A stretch of DNA of 64,000 nt from Micropterix aruncella (GCA_944548615.1 OX155957.1:3650795-3714794), one strand, 5' to 3'; positions 12,605 through 27,632 are shown, numbered from the stretch's first letter. Numbers and translations are program-made. The notes: generated by a model from the sequence alone, not told the origin.

Positions 12605-12820
12605 ATTTTGTAATAAGGCTCTTAAGTGTCAGTAGATGATCATTTAACCAGGCAGTTATCTGTTTTAGTCCTTTTGTTGCCTTTTCAAATACGGACTCCC
12701 AGGTGTTACTCTCAAATAAAAGCACCGTGTCGTCGGCAAAAGATGCAATAACACCTGGTATCTCCTGTCTGCAAAGATCGTCTATATATACCAGAAATAG
12801 TATTGGTCCTAATGTATATC
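12605..12820 (-). pseudogene. LINE reverse transcriptase palm fragment with FADD box
   Basis: Minus-strand conceptual translation of 12815-12625 reads LFLVYIDDL, then a short linker, ASFADDTVLLFES and ITAWLNDHLLTL. This is the conserved stretch from the RT motif preceding the active site through the FADD active site into the following helix of CR1/Jockey-group LINEs. The sequence just 5' (TTAGGACCAATA) is the degraded SxLGPxLF motif. The fragment is too short to place further. It could be the upstream half of the remnant at 10810-11972. Confidence 0.7.
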
Positions 12821-13356
12821 AATAGTTACAAATTATATCTGTACGATCACACTGTACCAGGATGCAACAAATAAAAAAATAATAATAAAAAAACACTTGT
12901 GTGATATTTTGAAGTGAGGACTTGTGGGATACGGAATCCCTTAATAACGTCGAATAAAAAATAATGGATGACAGGAGATTTCTTAAAAAGAGTGGGGCGA
13001 GCTAGTCAGGAGTTTTCCGAAAAAAAATGCTGCTGTAATTAAGGCTAAAGGTGGATAAAGAGAATATTAAAATATTAATTAAAAATATTACTTTAAACTG
13101 CGTATTTTTGTTTCATTACGAGTCCGATACATTCCACAATTACTAGATTTTTAATGGCTGAAAAGTATGCGAAAAAATATAATAAAAAGTTACTTACATG
13201 GTAGCGAAGGAGCCTAAGGATCGGTAGCATGCGCGAATAAACAAGAGTATAGGGGGTGGGGGCATATGCAGCTTTCTCTTTCTATTCCTGTATCGATTTC
13301 TCAGGCTGATCGCGTGGTCTATTCTAGTATATCTATGCCCCTCCTCTCTATCCTTG
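12821..13356. other. Unassigned DNA
   Basis: No gene recognised. At about 13188-13225 the words ACTTACAT...GCGAAGGA...GGATCGG weakly resemble the arm end of the long inverted repeat at 21300-21355. Confidence 0.35.
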
Positions 13357-13504
13357 TTTACACAACTGCCCAACAAAAAAGTAGTGTAATGTATTCAGGG
13401 TTGATCTATATGTATATTTTCCGTTTCTATATTTCACCATAACTTCTAAACGCTTGGACCGATTTAGAATAGTGTGGAATTGTTAGAACCGTTATGTTAT
13501 CCCA
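13357..13504 (+). repeat. Interspersed repeat, partner of 472-617
   Basis: Opposite-strand copy of the repeat at 472-617. See that entry for shared blocks. Confidence 0.75.
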
Positions 13505-13959
13505 TCATAGGGTACCTTAACTACCGTAACTAATATAGTCCGTAGTCATGTTGACACCGGTTCTCCTCGTTGCTACCGAAGTTAAAAAGCATTAAGCGTG
13601 GTTATTACTTGGATGGGTCACCGCCTGAGTGTTTGACTGAATGATGTTATAAATGCCCATCTAGAAGACGGTGCCAATAGGCAACAAGGTGGGTTCCACG
13701 AAAAGGCACTGTCATGCCTTGTTGGTAAAAAAAACTTTACAAATGTCCAATTGTCAATAGATTAATATACATATATCGTGCTTAAAATACAACAATTCAC
13801 TTTCTGTAACGGCAGACGTGTTTTTTATTCTTTTTATAAGTTTACTTATTTACTGCTTTCTTTTTAAATTAGATATATATTTTTTTATTGTTTATTTATT
13901 TGTTACAACTTGGTAGAGAGTTAACAATGAGATCGTACAGATATGATTTGTAACTATTT
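13505..13959. other. Unassigned DNA
   Basis: No gene or repeat relation recognised. Confidence 0.35.
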
Positions 13960-14075
13960 ATATAAGCAATAAGAAAATGAACACAACCCATACGATCATT
14001 CTAGACGAATGCCCAACTAGACCGAACAGCCTGTATCTGGGCATACGAAAATATATAGCCTTTGTTTTTGAGTAG
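13960..14075 (-). repeat. Interspersed repeat, partner of 6886-7001
   Basis: Reverse-oriented copy of the repeat at 6886-7001, with the highly conserved 70-bp centre. Confidence 0.75.
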
Positions 14076-14824
14076 TAATGACGTTTGAGTAATACTGACT
14101 AATAGACTACTTTCAATACTAACACTAAGATAATGGCCTAAAATAGTACACATATTAATACAAATATATATGATTAAGGGTTAGTTACATACCTATATAC
14201 ACATATACACATACAAATGGGTCCCTCCCGAGGGACACCTAAATCTAATTAATTATTAGGTGTCCCTTTCGACGAGGTTATTGTAGGTTTACGGGCTATT
14301 TATCGGCTTATACTACAAAGCTTATACCCCTTGAAAATAAAATTATTTAAAATTATCGCAAGCAAACTCGTAAATTAATATTCGATTCGAATTCCACTTA
14401 AAATCTTTATAATAATATTTTTATTAAATACAAGATATAATAAATGTAATAATCACAATGCCTCTGAAATATTTTCCGATCAACGTACAGTAGACTTCTT
14501 GCTTTACAGAGCGTCTAAATTTTGCAGTAATTGGTCGGAGCCCTCTTTACATTACGGGCCGGAGCTTTTGTGACGATTTTTAAGAACCCTCAAATTATTA
14601 AATTATACGCAGCTCACTTTTTTACGACCCGTCTTTATTATAATATGCCGCCATCGCCGCCAGCCTAATGAGAAGACTATTAATTGTTAGGCCAAGATGT
14701 TAAAAACTCCCTTGCTTCACGTTTTTGAGGATTTTGTGTAAAGGAAAATTCAGCTCCGAATTGAAAATAATATTCCGTATTTTTGACGAAGTCACACAGA
14801 GGTTAAATTCTTTCGCGTCTCCTA
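14076..14824. other. Unassigned DNA with one short hairpin
   Basis: Contains an 11-bp perfect inverted repeat, GGGACACCTAA at 14232-14242 and its complement at 14256-14266, around a 13-nt AT-rich loop. Otherwise nothing recognised. Confidence 0.4.
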
Positions 14825-15265
14825 TTAAGGTGATTCGTCGCGGTCCGAGGAAACTATTCTGATAATAGATGGCGATGTAAGCAATATTAACAGAAAAATA
14901 CGATTTTTAGCTCTCTCAGTGCAGTAAAAATTACGAAATAAATTTACCGGGAACTTTACATATACACGGTTCGATGTACTTCGTATCACCGCGATAATCA
15001 ACCGCATTACGAAATTAATGGGGAAAACAGACCAATTTCGGTTCAGAACCGAAATTGGTCTGTTTTCCCCATTAATTTCGTAATTCGGTTGATTATCGCG
15101 GTGATACGAAGTACATCGAACCGTGTATATGTAAAGTTCCCGGTAAATTTATTTCGTAATTTTTACTGCACTGAGAGAGCTAAAAATCGTATTTTTCTGT
15201 TAATATTGCTTACAACGCCATCTATTATCAGAATAGTTTCCTCGGACCGCGACGAATCACCTTAA
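14825..15265. mobile_element. 441-bp near-perfect palindrome (fold-back MITE)
   Basis: Left arm 14825-15043 and right arm 15047-15265 are reverse complements around a 3-nt centre (CAG at 15044-15046). Only two mismatches were seen across about 219 bp: one in the ATGGCG(A/T)TGTAAG segment and one in AACCG(C/A)ATTACG. Both ends read TTAAGGTGATTCG, so the target duplication could be TTAA or TA. No coding capacity beyond a shadow frame. A palindrome this clean implies a young insertion or arm homogenisation. The transposase class that moves it cannot be told from the sequence. Confidence 0.85.
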
Positions 15266-15606
15266 ACATCAAAATAAGTCGGCCAAATATTTAATCAGAG
15301 CAAATATTTAAATTGTGATCTGGGCAAAATTGCAAAAGTTAACTGGAAGCACCACTTTATTTATAGATGACATTATGGCCTAATGGCCAACACATTTATA
15401 AAAGAAAATAATCGGCAGTTTAATCCCAAGGTTTTGCGGCAAGTAGCCAAGGTCAAAATTTCATCTGAATATTAATTTCTTAAATGAAATTGATGAGCGT
15501 CCTCTCTAGGCTGGAGGACGAATCCGGTTGGGTTCCATTGCGACACCTCAGGCGGCGCGGTTCGTTTCTTGGCTAAGGGCGGATCCCTCTTGGCTAAGGG
15601 CGGAAG
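15266..15606. other. Unassigned DNA
   Basis: No gene recognised. A short tandem duplication GGCTAAGGGCGGA occurs at about 15573-15604, directly left of the next MITE. Confidence 0.4.
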
Positions 15607-15865
15607 AAAGAAATCCGTTTATAGGATTATGTTTTTATTTAAAATAAAATTAGTAATAGTGATCTAATGAATAGTGATCGTTAGTCGACTGCAAAAGGAC
15701 CTTTAAACTTACATTGCACCGTCGAAAGTCGTGCACATCCGTAAGTATATCTCATTCAAACATAAGCATTTCCCAATACAAGCTGGGATTTCCTTCGCTA
15801 CTTTTTAAGTAGCTTTTACTAATTTTATTTTAAATAAAAACATAATCCTATAAACGGATTTCTTT
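15607..15865. mobile_element. MITE with about 50-bp terminal inverted repeats
   Basis: The first 49-50 bases, beginning AAAGAAATCCGTTTATAGGA, are an exact reverse complement of the last 49-50 bases. The interior of about 160 bp, from ATGAATAGTGATCG to TTAAGTAGCTTTTA, is also found at 16286-16440 and 23034-23190, where the left terminal repeat is missing and the right side has been replaced by (TA)n. No target-site duplication could be confirmed. Confidence 0.8.
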
Positions 15866-15889
15866 ACAAACCTTATCAAATATAACAAT

Positions 15890-16455
15890 ATTATACTGTT
15901 TTCTACAAGATTTTTTTACAATTTTTTAATATTATACAATTTTATATAGGTTTACCCTATTTTGATAACATTATACAATCTTTATTATAAACTCCTCTGC
16001 CAGAAATTAAGATTGAAGTTTCTTCTTTCATTTCATTGTGCATATGGAGGTTTTTTAATTTTTATTTCGATTTAATGGCTCGTTGATAACAAACTCAGCC
16101 AATTGTGTCATATTTTAAATGTTGGTAGCATTCGAAATTTGAATTATTTCGTAATGTCACTTTCATTTAGAAAACGGCTTTGCCGAAGCGATCAATAGTT
16201 TAATTTTTTATTTTTTCGCTTAATTCGTCTCAATTGAAGGCATTTTGTGTTGCATAAGGATAAGCCCTATTTATGAGATATATGGATGAATAGTGATCGT
16301 TAGTCGACTGCAAAAGGACCTTTAAACTTACATTGCACCGTCGAAAGTCGTGCACATCCGTAAGTATATCTCATTCAAACATAAGCATTTCCCAATACAA
16401 GCTGGGATTTCCTTCGCTACTTTTTAAGTAGCTTTTACAAATTTTATTTTAAATT
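15890..16455 (+). repeat. Repeat A, copy 1 (about 565 bp)
   Basis: Nearly identical over its length to 22643-23203. Its last 170 bp equals the interior of the MITE at 15607-15865. Recognisable words include CTCTGCCAGAAATTAAGATT, GGCTTTGCCGAAG and GTCGACTGCAAAAGGACC. No open frame. It runs directly into a (TA)n tract, as does the second copy. Confidence 0.8.
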
Positions 16456-16456
16456 A

Positions 16457-17295
<839 letters not shown>

Positions 17296-17300
<5 letters not shown>

Positions 17301-20300
17301 TATGTCTATTGAGACCGGAACCTTTGCAAGCGCCTAAAATATAAATATAAGCCAATTCCCAAGATTTGACGTCCCTTTCTTTTGCATTATCCCCAAGGCA
17401 TTTTATTATTTTAACTTTAAAACATTGATCAAAAGATAAATTATGCGCCCTGGCATGCAAAGATATTGGGAGTTGGCTTTCATTTCCTACACTAGCCCTA
17501 TGATTATTTAGTCTAATATTAAGTGGTGTTGTTGTTTCACCGATATAAAAGGCATCACAAGTCCTGCACAGAAGTTGATATACTATATTTTTTGAAATAC
17601 AACTGCAATGAAAGGGAACCCTGTAACTATTAGTAGTATTTGGACTAGTAAAAAAGGACTTAGATCTAACAGAGGACAAGTTTTACAACGTGGACGACCA
17701 CAAGGTTGAAGCCCAAAAGTATTATTACCAATAGAGAAATTTTGATTATTTTTTGTTTTGTTTAATATTGATCTAATATTAGGTGGTCTGCGGAAAGATA
17801 AAATTGGCGGTGAATCTAAGAGATCCTTAGTGGATGCATCATTAGAAATGATGGGGAATAAATCAGATAATATATCTCGCAGTTTCTCAGCACCAGGAAA
17901 ATAAGTGGTGCTAAGAAAGATTTTATTATTATTATTATTTTTATTTGAAGAAATTTTAGGTTTTGGTATATATTTTACTTCAGAGTTTAGAATATGTTTA
18001 TCCAATAGAGGAGCAGGGTATTTTCTTTCAAGAAGAGATTGCTTTAGATTATTGAGATATTTATCTAAATTTTCTTTGTTGTTAACTAAACGGTGTCCGC
18101 GAATGGACATTGAATAGGAATGGATCTCTTGGTGTGAAATGGATGACAGCTATCAAAGTGTAAATACTGTTCTTTATTTGTAGGTTTTATATGAATCGCG
18201 GTTTTAATTTTACCTTCGGAAATTGTTAAATCAACATCTAAGAAAGTAATTTGTGATTTAGAAATGGTATGAGTGAAATTCAAAGGGCCAAAATTATTTA
18301 GGTCGTCAAGAAAGGTTGTTAGAGTAGTTTGTCCGTGTGGCCAAATCATTACTATGTCGTCAATAAATCTATACCATAATATGGGTTTTAAATTTTGCGT
18401 TTGAAGAAAATTTTGCTCGAATAATCCCATGAAAAGGTTGGCATACGAAGGTGCCATTCGCGTGCCCATAGCAGTCCCTTTAATTTGAAGATAAAATTCA
18501 TCTTCAAAGGAGAAAGCATTACACGTTAAGACAAACTCGGCTAATTTGCAAAGAAAATCCGTAGAAGGTATTTGAGGATGAGGTCTCTCATCAAGAAAAT
18601 AAGAAATGGCTTCCAATCCTAAATTATGAGGAATATTGGTATACAGGGATATGGCGTCAATAGTAACAAATAATAGGTCGTCTGACTTTGGAATTACAGT
18701 ATTCTTTAAAATATCAATAAAATGATAGCTGTCTTTGATATGAGAATTTAGATTTTTCACAAAAGGTTGTAAAAAATAATCTACAAAAGCCGAAATTCTT
18801 TCTGTCGGAGAGTTAAAGCTTGCGACTATTGGTCGTCCAGGATTATTAGGCTTGTGAATTTTAGGTAATAGGTAAAAATTTGGAGTTCTGATAGGATCAG
18901 GAATTAAAGTTTTAACATCTTCGTCTGATAATTTTTCATTTGATTTATTTTGTTCAATATATTTTTTTATTTTCACTGCAAAATTTTTGTTTGGATCTCT
19001 AGATAGTTTTTTATAGAAAGTTTCATCTCTAAGTTGTCTCAAGCCTTCAGTAACATAGTCAGTTTTGTTAAGTATGACAGTAGTGGAACCTTTATCAGCC
19101 GGCAAAATGACGATGCTGGTATCCTTGCTAAGACTCTCAAGAGCTGCACGTTCATCTACTGACAAGTTTGATGTTGGCTTGAGGCTATTTAGAAAAGATG
19201 GCTGTGTTACTTTGTTTAATAAAATAGTAATAAAATTTTCTACCGGATGATTTTTTGGTAATGGAGGGGGTTCTTTATTGGAGTGTGGACGAAATTGAGC
19301 TAGTGCATTGTGTAATTTAATATTATTATTGTTATTCTTTTGATTTGAATGCCAAAATTCGCGCCATCTTAAATTACGACAAAATTTAACAACATCATTA
19401 CCAAAACTAAAATGGTTCACATTTTGAGTCGGTGTGAAATTTAGACCTTTAGCTAATACTAAATATTCATTGTGGTTAATTACTTTGGATGACAAGTTTT
19501 TAACAGCATTTTTTTCTCTAGGAGATGGACCTTGTATATTATTAGAATATGATACTGATGGTGTTATACTGTTATTAATTTGGTTTACTAATGTGGCACG
19601 TATTGGTACGGAATCTGATACTAATGGAAATATATTGTTAGTAATTTGGTTTACTGATAGGGTGTGCATCGGAGAGGAAAGAGTACCTTGGTGAACTGCT
19701 GGGATAACATTTCGAAGTGAATTTGAATTCCTTGTTTTGTTAACATTGGAATGACTGTAATTTGAAATGGAAACTGGATTCAAAATGTTTCGTGTATTGT
19801 TACTTGGGATAATGCAAATTTTCTGAAAGTTCTTTAGTAAATTAAGGAACTTTTTATCGTGTTTTAATCTAATATTTCGTAAATCTGTTACAGAATTGTT
19901 AACTATTTTATGAGCTTCTTGAAATAAGAAAGGAGAATGTGTTGTTATCATGTTAACATAAAAACACAGTGAGTTTAAATGTTTATCAACTAAAATTTGA
20001 TATTCATTTCGCAAAACAGACGTAATTTCCATTGAATACCTTAAACGGATTGCGGTGAAATCATATTGAATTTCTGTACTAATTGCTGCGAAAGGAAATT
20101 TTGGTAATAACCCTTTAGGGCAAATGTTGTTTTCTAAACATTTAGAAAGAAATTCAACGTGTCCCGTGAATTTAGCTGTCTTAACCCCTCAAATGAATGG
20201 CGATTAGCTCGGGTTGCCTATGGCAAAATGTATATAAATTTATATTTACATTTACATTTACATTTACATAGAGCGGGGTTTACTATAGAGCTATAGCATT

Positions 20301-20469
20301 ACTATATAGCGGATTACTATAAAGCGGCGCACATTTACATTTATATTTACATTTATATAAATTTATATACATTTTGTATACATTTTGCCAAGGCATCCCT
20401 TAAGGGATGCCTCACATTTGAGGGGTTAAGTGAATGGTAATTTATTTGGTTTAACCAATGAGTGTACAT
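17296..20469 (-). pseudogene. Penelope-like reverse transcriptase with GIY-YIG endonuclease, disrupted
   Basis: Single-ORF retroelement enzyme combining an RT and a C-terminal GIY-YIG nuclease. In the 648-codon frame 20032-18086 the RT shows ILPADKGSTTVIL, PNFYLLPKIHKP, VTIDAISLYTNIP (motif A Asp about codon 459), KGTAMGTRMAPSYANLFM and RFIDDIVM (Asp pair about 558-559). The continuation has CGRPRCKTCP, then NIVYQLLCRTCDAFYIGET in 17679-17296, a GIY-YIG core. Single-base shifts near 18112 and 17670 split the frame. The ORF is open upstream of the ATG at 20032. Skipping the MITE at 20185-20425 plus one TTAA, it continues to an ATG at 20469, giving roughly 975 codons. The RT and nuclease catalytic motifs are otherwise intact. 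The GIY-YIG presence places it among endonuclease-bearing Penelope elements. Confidence 0.9.
20181..20429. mobile_element. TTAA-flanked MITE (piggyBac-like) inside the Penelope ORF
   Basis: TTAA at 20181-20184 and at 20426-20429 flank a 241-bp body with perfect 11-bp terminal inverted repeats, CCCCTCAAATG...CATTTGAGGGG. Subterminal TGGCAAAATGTATA blocks are also inverted, and the body holds ATTTAC tandem units. TTAA duplication with C-rich ends is the piggyBac-type signature. Joining the flanks at one TTAA restores an uninterrupted Penelope reading frame, which confirms both element borders. Confidence 0.85.
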
Positions 20470-20541
20470 AATGGATGTGATTGCAACATAATTAAAATTA
20501 GGTAATATTTTAATATTTGATTGTAAATGTGTAAATTATTA

Positions 20542-21239
<698 letters not shown>

Positions 21240-21265
21240 ATATATATAGATAGTTTTGTGTATAT

Positions 21266-23203
<1,938 letters not shown>

Positions 23204-23213
23204 AAAATATCAT

Positions 23214-23361
<148 letters not shown>

Positions 23362-23472
23362 CCGGTCAACATTACAAATTATAAATAATAATCACTAACT
23401 AATGATCACAATAGGAAATAAAACACAAAAAAGAACGTATATAATATACAATGGAAATGTTTATCTTAAATA

Positions 23473-23925
23473 GTCCTACAAAAAAGCCAGCGACAGCATA
23501 TATCTATATTTTATGTGTAAGCCATTATCGCCAAAATAGTGAACCATAAATACAATAAAAAATAAAAAATATTTCTAACGCACATTTGGTAGTAATAAAT
23601 TGATTATTATATTAAAATAAATACTTTTATCACATCTGGTATCTAAAGTAGATAAATTTTGTCTTTTACAGTACATCATTTGGACAAATTTGGACAAATA
23701 TTTGAATAGCTACGACGATAACCAACCGAGTGCGCGATATTATGTTGATTTTTTAATATATTTTTTTTATATAAAAAAAATAATTTTAATCGTTAGGTCA
23801 TGTTTATTGGTCATATTATCAACATTTATGAATTCTTATCAAAATAAGTAAATTTATTGTCTCAAGTGTTTAAAACAAAAGACTTTTACCTTTTACTGAA
23901 TAAATAGTTAAAGAGATAATAAGAC
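23473..23925 (+). repeat. Helitron-like element fragment
   Basis: Internal part of the Helitron-like family (CCTACAAAAAAGCCAGCGAC through TTAGGTCATGTTTATTGGTC to AGTTAAAGAGATAATAAGACA), matching 24245-24440 and 32540-32800 in the same orientation. Both ends are missing. Confidence 0.65.
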
Positions 23926-23954
23926 ATAGGTATGGAACCGCGACCGTGTCGTAA

Positions 23955-25938
23955 TCTATACTTCTACTAATATTATAAAGAGGTAAAGTTTGTGACGTTG
24001 TAGGGAGTAATCTCTGGATCTACTGAATCGATTTTGAAAATTCTTTTACAAATAGAAAGCCACGTTATTTGTGAGTGTCATATGGCTACATATTAATCCG
24101 AAAAATTAAAAGACTTTTTCGTGTCGTTGGATTTACAAAGTAATTCGGAGAAAAACAGTCGAATGAAAACGTTTCTTACGAACGCTACTTTAACGATGAG
24201 AGATATATGATTGAGTTCTAGAGAAAAGTTGTAGAGCTTAATAATGCCTACAAAAAAGTAAGGGAAATCATATGTCTAAATTTTGTATTTAATTTAGGTC
24301 ATGTTTATTGGTCATATTATCAACAATTATGAATTCATATCAAAATAAGTAAGTTTATTGTCTCAAGTGACAAAAGACTTTTCCCTTTTACTGCATATAA
24401 TTTCCCTTTTACTGCATAAATGGTTAAAGAGATAAGACACTCACAAATAAGACACTCACAACACAACTGACCACAGTGAAAGCGAGACTCCAGAGCCTGC
24501 AACGCTTAGCGTGTGTGGCAGCTACTGGATGTATGAGAACCACACCATCGGCTGCACTAAGAGTACCTCCTAAACATGAGACCTCTGGATCTTGTCATCC
24601 AAGAGGAGGCTAAGGCAGCCGCTCTAAGACTAAGAGCAAATGGACTGTGGAAACAAAACACAGAAACACCACACTCAAAAATTCTGAAACGGGTTCTAGA
24701 AGAAATACCTCTTCTGGACGCACCCATGGACAAGATAATATGCCATCATGTCTTTGATCGAAGATACAATATCCAACTCATTGCAGAACCAGCAGATCAC
24801 TCTGGTACAAATGAAGTAAGGATATACACAGATGGCTCCAAAACCACTCAAGGTACCGGAGCCGGCGTCTTCTCAAATGATCTAAACATCAAAATATCAA
24901 CTACCCTAGGCAACTTTAATACGATCTTCCAAGCAGAATGCATTGGCATCACCGGAGCATCACAGGCAGTTGCAGCAAAAGATGTCGGAGACCTAAGCTT
25001 GAAACTTGTCTCCGACAGTGCCTCCGTGCTACAAGCGCTACCAAAAAATACTATAACCTCTGTCCTTGTACTGGAATGCCACAATGCGCTTCAATCCATT
25101 GCAAGGTCAAATAGAGTGACCCTGCAATGGATTAAAGGGCACAGCGACTCACTGGGCAACGACGCGGCAGACGAACTGGCCAAAAGGGGATCAAAGGAAA
25201 TAGTATATGGACCGGAACCCTTGATGCCCATACCCCAGGCCCAAATAAAAACATGGCTACGCAGGAACACCGACGAAACCCACCTTAAAGAATGGAAAAA
25301 AACGCAGGATGCAGGCAAACAAAGAACGCGGTTCCGGAAGCGTCTAAAAAACTTGCCCGCAACCTCACTAGATTAAAAAGGGACAAAATCCGTAAAGTCA
25401 TAGGTACTATGACAGACCACTGTCCCCTAAACAAACACCTGTTTACCATACGTGTGACAGACAGACCTCTATGCAGAGGATGCATGGAGGAAGAAGAAAC
25501 GCCACAGCATGTGCTCATGGAATGCAGGAGCGTGGCAGAGTAACGGGCAAGAATACTACAATCTCCAGCATCTGTCCCGGAGGCCTGTAGCAACCCATAC
25601 AGGCTGCTAACCTTCTGGGACAGCCTGGGTTGGCTGGAGTAACATAAATAGAAACATGAGCCACGCACAACGGCCCAATCAAGAGGCCAAGTGCGGGAAA
25701 TAGCCCAGACAAACTAACTAACTAACTAACTAAGACACTCACAAGAAGACACTCACAAATAACGGTAATATATTAAAATTGGCATGCAAATACATACATA
25801 CATATGCAGTAAAAATATAACCCTTCTTTTGGCAGTCAGGAAATAAATCATAGCACTCAGTACTAACCGAACCACACTCATAATTTCATCACAAGTAAAA
25901 AGTTTTACCGCCCAACGAAGTGGGCACGGGTCATCTAG
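23955..25938 (+). mobile_element. Non-autonomous Helitron-like element, split by a LINE
   Basis: Starts TCTATACTTCTACTAATATT and ends CGCCCAACGAAGTGGGCACG...TCTAG at 25938. A short GCCCAAC/GTGGGC hairpin lies just before a CTAG end, as in Helitrons. No RepHel frame. Without the insertion at 24462-25744 it is about 700 bp and aligns along its length with 32258-33002 and, inverted, with 52993-53754. Confidence 0.7.
24462..25730 (+). pseudogene. 5'-truncated LINE with RNase H domain and C-terminal zinc knuckle
   Basis: Flanked by a 14-bp direct repeat TAAGACACTCACAA (24448-24461 and 25731-25744) and ending in (AACT)n at 25711-25730. Coding order: RT thumb remnant (VKARLQSLQRLACVAATGCM), an extra base near 24560, then an RNase H domain in 24576-25376. 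That domain has VRIYTDGSKT, FQAECIGITGA, LVSDSASV and WIKGHSDSLGNDAADELAK, so all four acidic catalytic residues are present. A slip in an A7 run near 25297 moves the frame to 25292-25543, which holds CRGCMEEEETPQHVLMEC, a CCHC knuckle. RNase H with a terminal knuckle is typical of I/LOA/R1-type LINEs. It is dead because RT and endonuclease are missing. Confidence 0.85.
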
Positions 25939-26585
25939 TTAGCAATAAAACAATGAAGAATTAAACGTTATTTAATTGTAAAATTGCGGTTAAATGATCA
26001 TACAAAATGACAATTATTATTATTGAGTCGCATGTAGTTCCATTAATTAGTATTTGCGGTCCTTTTGATTCGGAGACAAAACATAATATTAATTTCAAAA
26101 GGGAAATTACGCTGGCATAGAAATGAATGATACAGTGAGCTCTTAATTAAACTCAGACGTTGGTATTCATGTTTCATGTTATCTTCGGTTCCTGTCTCAT
26201 TAGAGGTGATCAAAGAAGTCTGCATAATAGGGGTTGGAATATCAAAAGCCTCAAAAGAGTACTTAGAGAATAGAAATGATTAGTCAGCAAAACATCAGTT
26301 ATTTATAAATTTCTCAATATTATAATAATATGGAGGATGGTAGTTTATTTATTTTATAAAACACAATATGAAAACAGTTTTATATATTATTATAACACTT
26401 CATTTCCTTAATTTTAGAATGCATACTGGAATTTTATTGTATTTAATTGTATTTTAATCCGACTCTCTGTTTTGAACAATATGAATAAATATGCTACTCC
26501 AGTAGATAGGTATTCTAGTTATTTGTACTATTGGACGTGTCACAATATTAAAAAAATAGGTTGTGCTACCCAATACTTTCCCGGC
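25939..26585. other. AT-rich DNA, nothing recognised
   Basis: No gene, repeat relation or RNA recognised. Confidence 0.35.
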
Positions 26586-26815
26586 AAGCAGACAACCCCC
26601 CACCACGCGCCAGACACATAAACTCCAACCCCTAACCCTCTCCACCTCCCTACCTCCCCGCCTCTAACAAGCCCCCACCCCCCCGTAACATCCACCTCCT
26701 TTCTGCCATTCTCCCAACCTCCATTCAACCTCTCCTAATCCTCTTATTACCCCCCTCCCATAACTCCCCCCAACGCCTCTGCCCCCAAACCCTCTACCTA
26801 TCCCCCCCGACCCCG
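26586..26815 (+). repeat. C-rich low-complexity tract
   Basis: About 230 bp dominated by CCC, CCTCC and ACCCCC words on the plus strand, with very few G. It sits immediately 5' of an RT-tail fragment and may be unusual UTR-type or simple sequence. No coding interpretation. Confidence 0.7.
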
Positions 26816-26844
26816 AATGTGTACCGAATTTCAAGTATTTAAGT

Positions 26845-27422
26845 CCAATATGTTATCCACAACAACGTGGACAACCCGTATTGCACACATAATCTATCTT
26901 TTCACGTACCACCACGCGTGGCTCGCTTTCCCCGTACCTTTGAAGTCCCGCGCGTCCATACTAGGTATACCCAGAACTCCATTATGTACCGCTTAATGTC
27001 AACTTACGATTATAATTTCCAGAATATCGACCTATTTAACATGCAAGAGAATAAATTTAAGCAGAGCATATACTTAAAATTAATCGAAAATGCGACATAG
27101 ACATTTCTCATGGGATACTTGTCTTAGGGAATATTTGGTTTTACATTCTTTGTTCTTTAACTTTATATGATTATATGATGGAGTAAATTTTCCTTATTTT
27201 TTGTACTGCACATTATTACTTAAAATCTATTGACACCCATTCCTTCCTTTTCTTTTCATTTTCCCCTCCCAACCCCCACAGTATGCACTGTGCGTATTGG
27301 AGACTTAACTAACTAAAACTATTGTTGAAAGCATGTCATCGGCCAGAAATATTGTATTTAATGTAATTGTAATATTTTTTGTAGCGCTGTATGTTTTCCC
27401 TGTTAAATAAATAAATAAATAT
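26845..27422 (+). pseudogene. LINE RT C-terminal tail with (AAAT)n end
   Basis: The frame 26867-27100 reads LSFHVPPRVARFPRTFEVP, then TRYTQNSIMYRLMSTYD, FQNIDLFNM and a short basic end. This looks like the closing segment of CR1/Jockey-group RTs (HIP..RTxxxxNSPxxRxxxxxN...DIF). About 290 bp later the sequence ends in TGTTAAATAAATAAATAAAT at 27400-27422, the usual tail. The relation is by pattern, with no catalytic motif present. Confidence 0.5.
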
Positions 27423-27424
27423 TT

Positions 27425-27632
27425 CGAGATTGAAGTATGACTAGCGCGCCCCCTGGTGGACCGATTTCAACCACAATGATCTTTTCAACCCTTGCCATGA
27501 CGAAATGATGCCTGCATGCCAAATTTCAGCTCAATCGGATAGAGCGTTTGGACGCTATCGTGGAGGAATACACACGGACACACAGACACGCCGAAGTGCG
27601 TTCGCAATACTTTCCTTGCCAGGAAAGTAAAA
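27425..27632 (+). repeat. Interspersed repeat B, copy 1
   Basis: Shares with 29268-29580 the series GATTGAAGT, CGCCCCTGGTGGA, ATGCCTGCATG, CAGCTCAATCGGAT, GGACGCTATC, GGAATACACAC and ACAATACTTTC...GGAAAGTAAAAT. Diverged non-coding repeat of unknown family. Confidence 0.7.

Noticed and set aside
13188..13230. Another copy of the fold-back element arm tip
   Set aside because: Only a weak match (ACTTACAT, CGAAGGA, GGATCGG) over about 40 bp, insufficient to call.
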